A program made the position numbers and the translations under genes. Shown here one piece after another: positions 7,084-9,887 of a stretch of 9,887 nucleotides of DNA. This DNA is from Candidatus Zixiibacteriota bacterium. GTDB lineage: Bacteria; Zixibacteria; MSB-5A5; GN15; PGXB01. The notes under the pieces were generated by a model. That model did not search any database. It saw nothing but the letters and a program-made list of their open reading frames with translations, and had not been told where the DNA came from. Every line of letters starts with the position of its first letter. The stretch's first letter is position 1. Location: NCBI GenBank assembly GCA_003641425.1, contig QNAH01000071.1, forward strand, positions 1-9,887, read 5' to 3'.

Positions 7084-7905
7084 ATGTCCAATTCACGTAT
7101 CAAGGGCCTGAGACTCCTGCCGCTCCTGTTGGTGCTTATTTTTATCACCGGTATTGCCGGTTGCGGCACACAGGTACCGTCGGGACACCGCGGGGTCTTT
7201 TATTACAAATTCGGTGACGGAACCGAAATGGGGAAAATATATCCCGAAGGATTCAACTGGCATTTTCCATGGAACTCGATGTTTGTATTCAAAGTGCAGT
7301 TGAACGAGCAACGCGAGAATCTTCATGTCCTGTCTTCTGACGGCGCCTCGATCGGGCTTGAAATGACGATCTGGTTCCGCCCGCTAGCCGAGAAGCTTGA
7401 TTCGCTGCAGGTTACGGTTGGTCCCAATTATTACAATATTGCGGTGGCGCCGGCTCTGCGCGGTGTTTCCCGCAGTGTGGTCGGTAAGTACAAACCGGAG
7501 GAAATATACTCTTCGAAACGTGAGGCCATCTCATCGGAGATATTGACGGGGATGCAGACTCTGATGACTGAGAAATTTATATCGGTTGACGATGTCATCA
7601 TCCGTAATGTGGTACTGCCGGCCAAAATCACCGAGGCGATCAATGCCAAACTCGAGGCCGATCAGGATGCGCAGAAAATGGAATTCGTTCTGCTTAAGGA
7701 AAGCCAGGAAGCGGAACGAAAGCGTATCGAAGCGCGGGGTATCGCCGATTTCCAGAAAATCGTTGCCTCCGGTGTGACACCGTCGCTTCTGACCTGGAAG
7801 GGGATAGAAGCGACCCAGAAACTGGCCGAGTCACCGAATACAAAGATCGTAATTATCGGTAGAACTGATAATGGTCTGCCGGTAATTCTCGATACTGGCA
7901 AATAA
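7084..7905 (+). CDS. SPFH/prohibitin-family lipoprotein
   Basis: SPFH (band 7) proteins form large membrane-bound rings or cages and often associate with membrane proteases or organise membrane domains; the partner here is unknown. The 273-residue product begins with a hydrophobic signal (about 9-23) ending in the lipobox I-A-G-C at 24-27, so it is probably lipid-anchored at Cys27. Next comes VPSGHRGVFYYKFG (31-44) and GFNWHFPW (56-63), the typical opening of the prohibitin-type SPFH domain. The domain runs to about 190, including ALRGVSRSVVGKY and EILTGMQTLMTEKFISVDDVIIRNVVLP. A charged helical coiled coil follows (about 185-225: KLEADQDAQKME, KESQEAERKRIEARG), then a short C-terminal tail with SPNTKIVIIG. 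Size matches prohibitin homologues. It has its own promoter and strong ribosome binding site and is followed by a terminator. Family assignment is firm; membrane topology is inferred from the lipobox. Confidence 0.92.
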   Translation: MSNSRIKGLRLLPLLLVLIFITGIAGCGTQVPSGHRGVFYYKFGDGTEMGKIYPEGFNWHFPWNSMFVFKVQLNEQRENLHVLSSDGASIGLEMTIWFRPLAEKLDSLQVTVGPNYYNIAVAPALRGVSRSVVGKYKPEEIYSSKREAISSEILTGMQTLMTEKFISVDDVIIRNVVLPAKITEAINAKLEADQDAQKMEFVLLKESQEAERKRIEARGIADFQKIVASGVTPSLLTWKGIEATQKLAESPNTKIVIIGRTDNGLPVILDTGK

Positions 7906-7920
7906 TTAGGTAAATCGACA

Positions 7921-7952
7921 AAGAAAGCCGCCTGGAAGAGGACGGCTTTCTT
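7921..7952. terminator. Bidirectional intrinsic terminator between convergent genes
   Basis: A perfect 10-bp inverted repeat, AAGAAAGCCG (7921-7930) and CGGCTTTCTT (7943-7952), encloses a 12-base loop in which CCT and AGG can pair further. On the plus strand the stem ends in CTTTCTT followed by the T-rich TATTTATATTATT; on the minus strand it ends in GGCTTTCTTTG. It lies 15 bp after the SPFH stop and about 40 bp after the end of the convergent gene, so it can serve both. Confidence 0.8.
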
Positions 7953-7994
7953 ATTTATATTATTAGACCTTATGGATTCGGCTGTAGCTGCACG

Positions 7995-9887
7995 TTATTT
8001 CAACAGCAGCATCTTTTTGGAGGAAACAAAATCATTGGCCTCGATCCGATAAAAATAAATTCCGCTGGCGACATCCCGACCTGAATAGTCAGTGGCATCC
8101 CAGATCACCTGACTAATCCCCGGTTCGACCGGACCCGATACCAGTGTTTTCACTTTTCTGCCGAGGATGTTATATATATCGAGCCGGACATCGGATGCAC
8201 GCGGGAGATTAAATTTTATAGCGGTGCCGGGATTAAAAGGATTGGGAAAATTCTGATACAGTGTGTAATCGTCGGGCAGTAAATTATCTTCCTGATCGGC
8301 GCTCACCGGAGTCTGTTCGATAATATTATTGAGCAGGGTTCGGATGCCGTTGCTATGGAAATAATAGGGATGCATGGTAAAGGTGTAGACATCACCATTG
8401 CAGCTGCTGTACTTCACACCGCATGGAAGTCCCTCAAAAAACGATGTTTCCGGGTAAAGCGAACGATACAGGTAAATCGGATCGGCGGGAGAGCGGGGAT
8501 AGAGACAGCCGGTCATCGGCGGTGTGGGCGGCGGCCAGATAAAGCCGGGGAAGAGGGTGCTTTCCCACCAGTAGAAATTGGTATCGACCTCAAGCGGAGG
8601 GAAGGAATCATTCACCGGTTCCGCCAGGATAAGCCCGCCGATTGTATCGGAGCCGGCAATCAATCCGTTTGTGTAAAGCGACAACCCGGTCATATAAAGC
8701 GAATCAATGTGCAGGATATCGTATTCGAACATTCCGGGGTTGTATGTTATCATCTGGGTGTCGATGTAGAGACCGGTGTAGTTCCGCAACAGATTGCCGA
8801 AATATAACAGATTTCCCCCGATATTGATATAATCAGTTAGAACATCGGTGAAGGATCCGTAAACATTTTGGTACAGGCTGGCATCGCGTTGGTTGTCGTC
8901 GAAAATTATGGTTCGATAAGGTGCCATGGTTGTCCAGCCCATGCAGATATAATCTTCGCATCCATTGAGACCGGTCGAATCACTCACGAAGAAATAATCG
9001 TAATCCAGTTCCAAACCGGCCAGAGCGCGATCATAAAGGGCAATAACCGAATCTATATCCTGGACATTGGATGACTTTCCGGAATTGGGTAGATAGATGA
9101 GAAGATCTTTTGTGACCTGTCCTCTAATAAGAACGTGAATGGGACTGGACAGTTCCGATTCCTGCCCGAGGGTGTCCACGGCGGTGATGAAATAGTACAG
9201 TTCATCATTGCCGGCATTGTCGATAAAGGTGGTATCGGGCGCCGGAACCGACGTGTAAGGTTCCATTTTGAAATAATACAGGATTGTCGTATCGCCATTC
9301 TCCACATAGGCGGCCATGCTGTCGTATGGCGTATTATGAAGGACAGGGTAAACACTTATGGTGGGGCCGTAGCTTTTGCTGTATTCAATATAACCGGAGC
9401 GACGATAGATGTTATAATGGTCAATATCATCATTGGCAGGTGTCCAAGATAAAGCCACGGTGTTGCCGGTTTTGATATATTCCTTGGCGGCGCCGGTTTG
9501 AGGAGGATCGGGGAAACCAAAAGTTACATAAAGCGGCGGAGATTTTATTCCGTTGCCGGTTGTGGTCACCGTCGCTACCGAAATAAAATACATCTGCCCG
9601 TCGACCAGATCGTCGATCACATATTCGGTTCCGGTTATTGCGGAATCGACATTGTGCAGAATCATCTGTGTCGTGTCCCTGGGACCGAGGACGGTGTCGG
9701 CAAAAAATATCTGGCTGTCGGGAACGGGCGCGTAATAGACATTATATCCCACCAGGTCGGGATGTTCACGTTCCAGCCAATTTAATCTTACGATGTTATC
9801 GCCGCATTCGACAATTCTGACATCCTGGACCGGACCGATCGGCGGCGCCATCTGATAACCGGATTCATATAATTCCTGAGCGGCGAA
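7995..9887 (-). CDS. Large secreted surface protein with fibronectin-III-like modules and C-terminal sorting domain (5' end outside window)
   Basis: The frame is open to the right edge. The ATG at 9851 is an internal methionine with no ribosome binding site, and twelve more codons (FAAQELYESGYQ) precede it; the signal peptide and start are missing. Numbering from that Met, about 4-112 is a fibronectin-III-like module (VRLNWLEREHPDLVGYNVYYAP, spanning 21-42). About 114-244 is a second, larger one (TVALSWTPANDDIDHYNIYRRSG region, then YYFITAVDTLGQES). About 247-515 is a middle region beginning KDLLIYLPNSG and containing YRTIIFDDN and DYINIGGNLLYFG, a pattern like Rossmann or glutamine-amidotransferase-like folds, without a catalytic motif I can identify. 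About 526-618 is a C-terminal beta-sandwich sorting domain (YTLYQNFPNPFNPGTAI; LDIYNILGRKV; ASGIYFYRI; ending KKMLLLK) known from secreted proteins of FCB phyla. Likely exported or cell-surface; the enzymatic or adhesive role is unknown. Confidence 0.85.
   Translation of the reverse strand, partial: FAAQELYESGYQMAPPIGPVQDVRIVECGDNIVRLNWLEREHPDLVGYNVYYAPVPDSQIFFADTVLGPRDTTQMILHNVDSAITGTEYVIDDLVDGQMYFISVATVTTTGNGIKSPPLYVTFGFPDPPQTGAAKEYIKTGNTVALSWTPANDDIDHYNIYRRSGYIEYSKSYGPTISVYPVLHNTPYDSMAAYVENGDTTILYYFKMEPYTSVPAPDTTFIDNAGNDELYYFITAVDTLGQESELSSPIHVLIRGQVTKDLLIYLPNSGKSSNVQDIDSVIALYDRALAGLELDYDYFFVSDSTGLNGCEDYICMGWTTMAPYRTIIFDDNQRDASLYQNVYGSFTDVLTDYINIGGNLLYFGNLLRNYTGLYIDTQMITYNPGMFEYDILHIDSLYMTGLSLYTNGLIAGSDTIGGLILAEPVNDSFPPLEVDTNFYWWESTLFPGFIWPPPTPPMTGCLYPRSPADPIYLYRSLYPETSFFEGLPCGVKYSSCNGDVYTFTMHPYYFHSNGIRTLLNNIIEQTPVSADQEDNLLPDDYTLYQNFPNPFNPGTAIKFNLPRASDVRLDIYNILGRKVKTLVSGPVEPGISQVIWDATDYSGRDVASGIYFYRIEANDFVSSKKMLLLK

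Noticed and set aside
7035..7217. Short plus-strand frame before and into the SPFH gene
   Set aside because: It has no ribosome binding site and overlaps the SPFH signal peptide in another frame; the AAGGAGG points to 7084.
9849..9851. ATG taken as the start of the FN3-like surface protein
   Set aside because: No ribosome binding site or signal peptide follows it, and the frame stays open to the window edge, so it is an internal methionine.
1..9887. Mobile elements, CRISPR arrays, tRNA or rRNA genes, toxin-antitoxin or defence genes
   Set aside because: No transposase or integrase frames, no regularly spaced repeats, no RNA-gene motifs; nearly all sequence is accounted for by housekeeping and envelope genes.

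Overview
The window is ordinary chromosomal sequence from a diderm (LPS-bearing) bacterium. It has moderate GC content, dense genes, and strong AGGAGG-type ribosome binding sites before rplU and the SPFH gene. I infer a member of the FCB-related phyla, such as Zixibacteria or a neighbour. The main reason is the surface protein at the right edge, which ends in the 'YQNFPNPFNP ... GRxVASGIYFYR' C-terminal secretion/sorting domain typical of that assemblage. A complete Skp/OmpH, BamA and LpxD set shows an outer membrane with lipid A. The phylum call rests on motifs alone and is tentative.

Left half (1-3782, all minus strand): an outer-membrane biogenesis operon read right to left as rplU (ribosomal protein bL21), bamA (barrel assembly machinery), ompH/skp (periplasmic chaperone) and lpxD (lipid A acyltransferase, cut by the left edge). 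Spacing is tight: the rplU stop overlaps the proposed bamA TTG start, 38 bp separate bamA from ompH, and 19 bp separate ompH from lpxD. bamA-ompH-lpxD is a classic cluster. A bL21 gene at its head without rpmA (bL27) is less usual.

Centre (3783-4053): a 271-bp AT-rich divergent promoter region with a plausible promoter on each strand. Rightward from it lie uvrB (nucleotide excision repair, complete) and, 2 bp after the uvrB stop, an unrecognised 293-aa exported, probably lipid-anchored protein. The next gene, with its own good promoter and ribosome binding site, is an SPFH/prohibitin-family protein carrying a textbook lipobox.

Right part (7906-9887): a hairpin that can serve as a terminator on both strands separates the SPFH gene from a convergent minus-strand gene. 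That gene is a large secreted multidomain protein (fibronectin-III-like modules, a Rossmann-like middle part, and the C-terminal sorting domain). Its 5' end lies beyond the window.

I found no RNA genes, mobile elements, CRISPR arrays or clear signs of horizontal transfer, and no convincing new biological system. The points worth a second look are the rplU-bamA junction with its odd start signals, the extra residue at the BamA C-terminus, the lipoprotein form of the SPFH protein, and the unknown exported protein coupled to uvrB.
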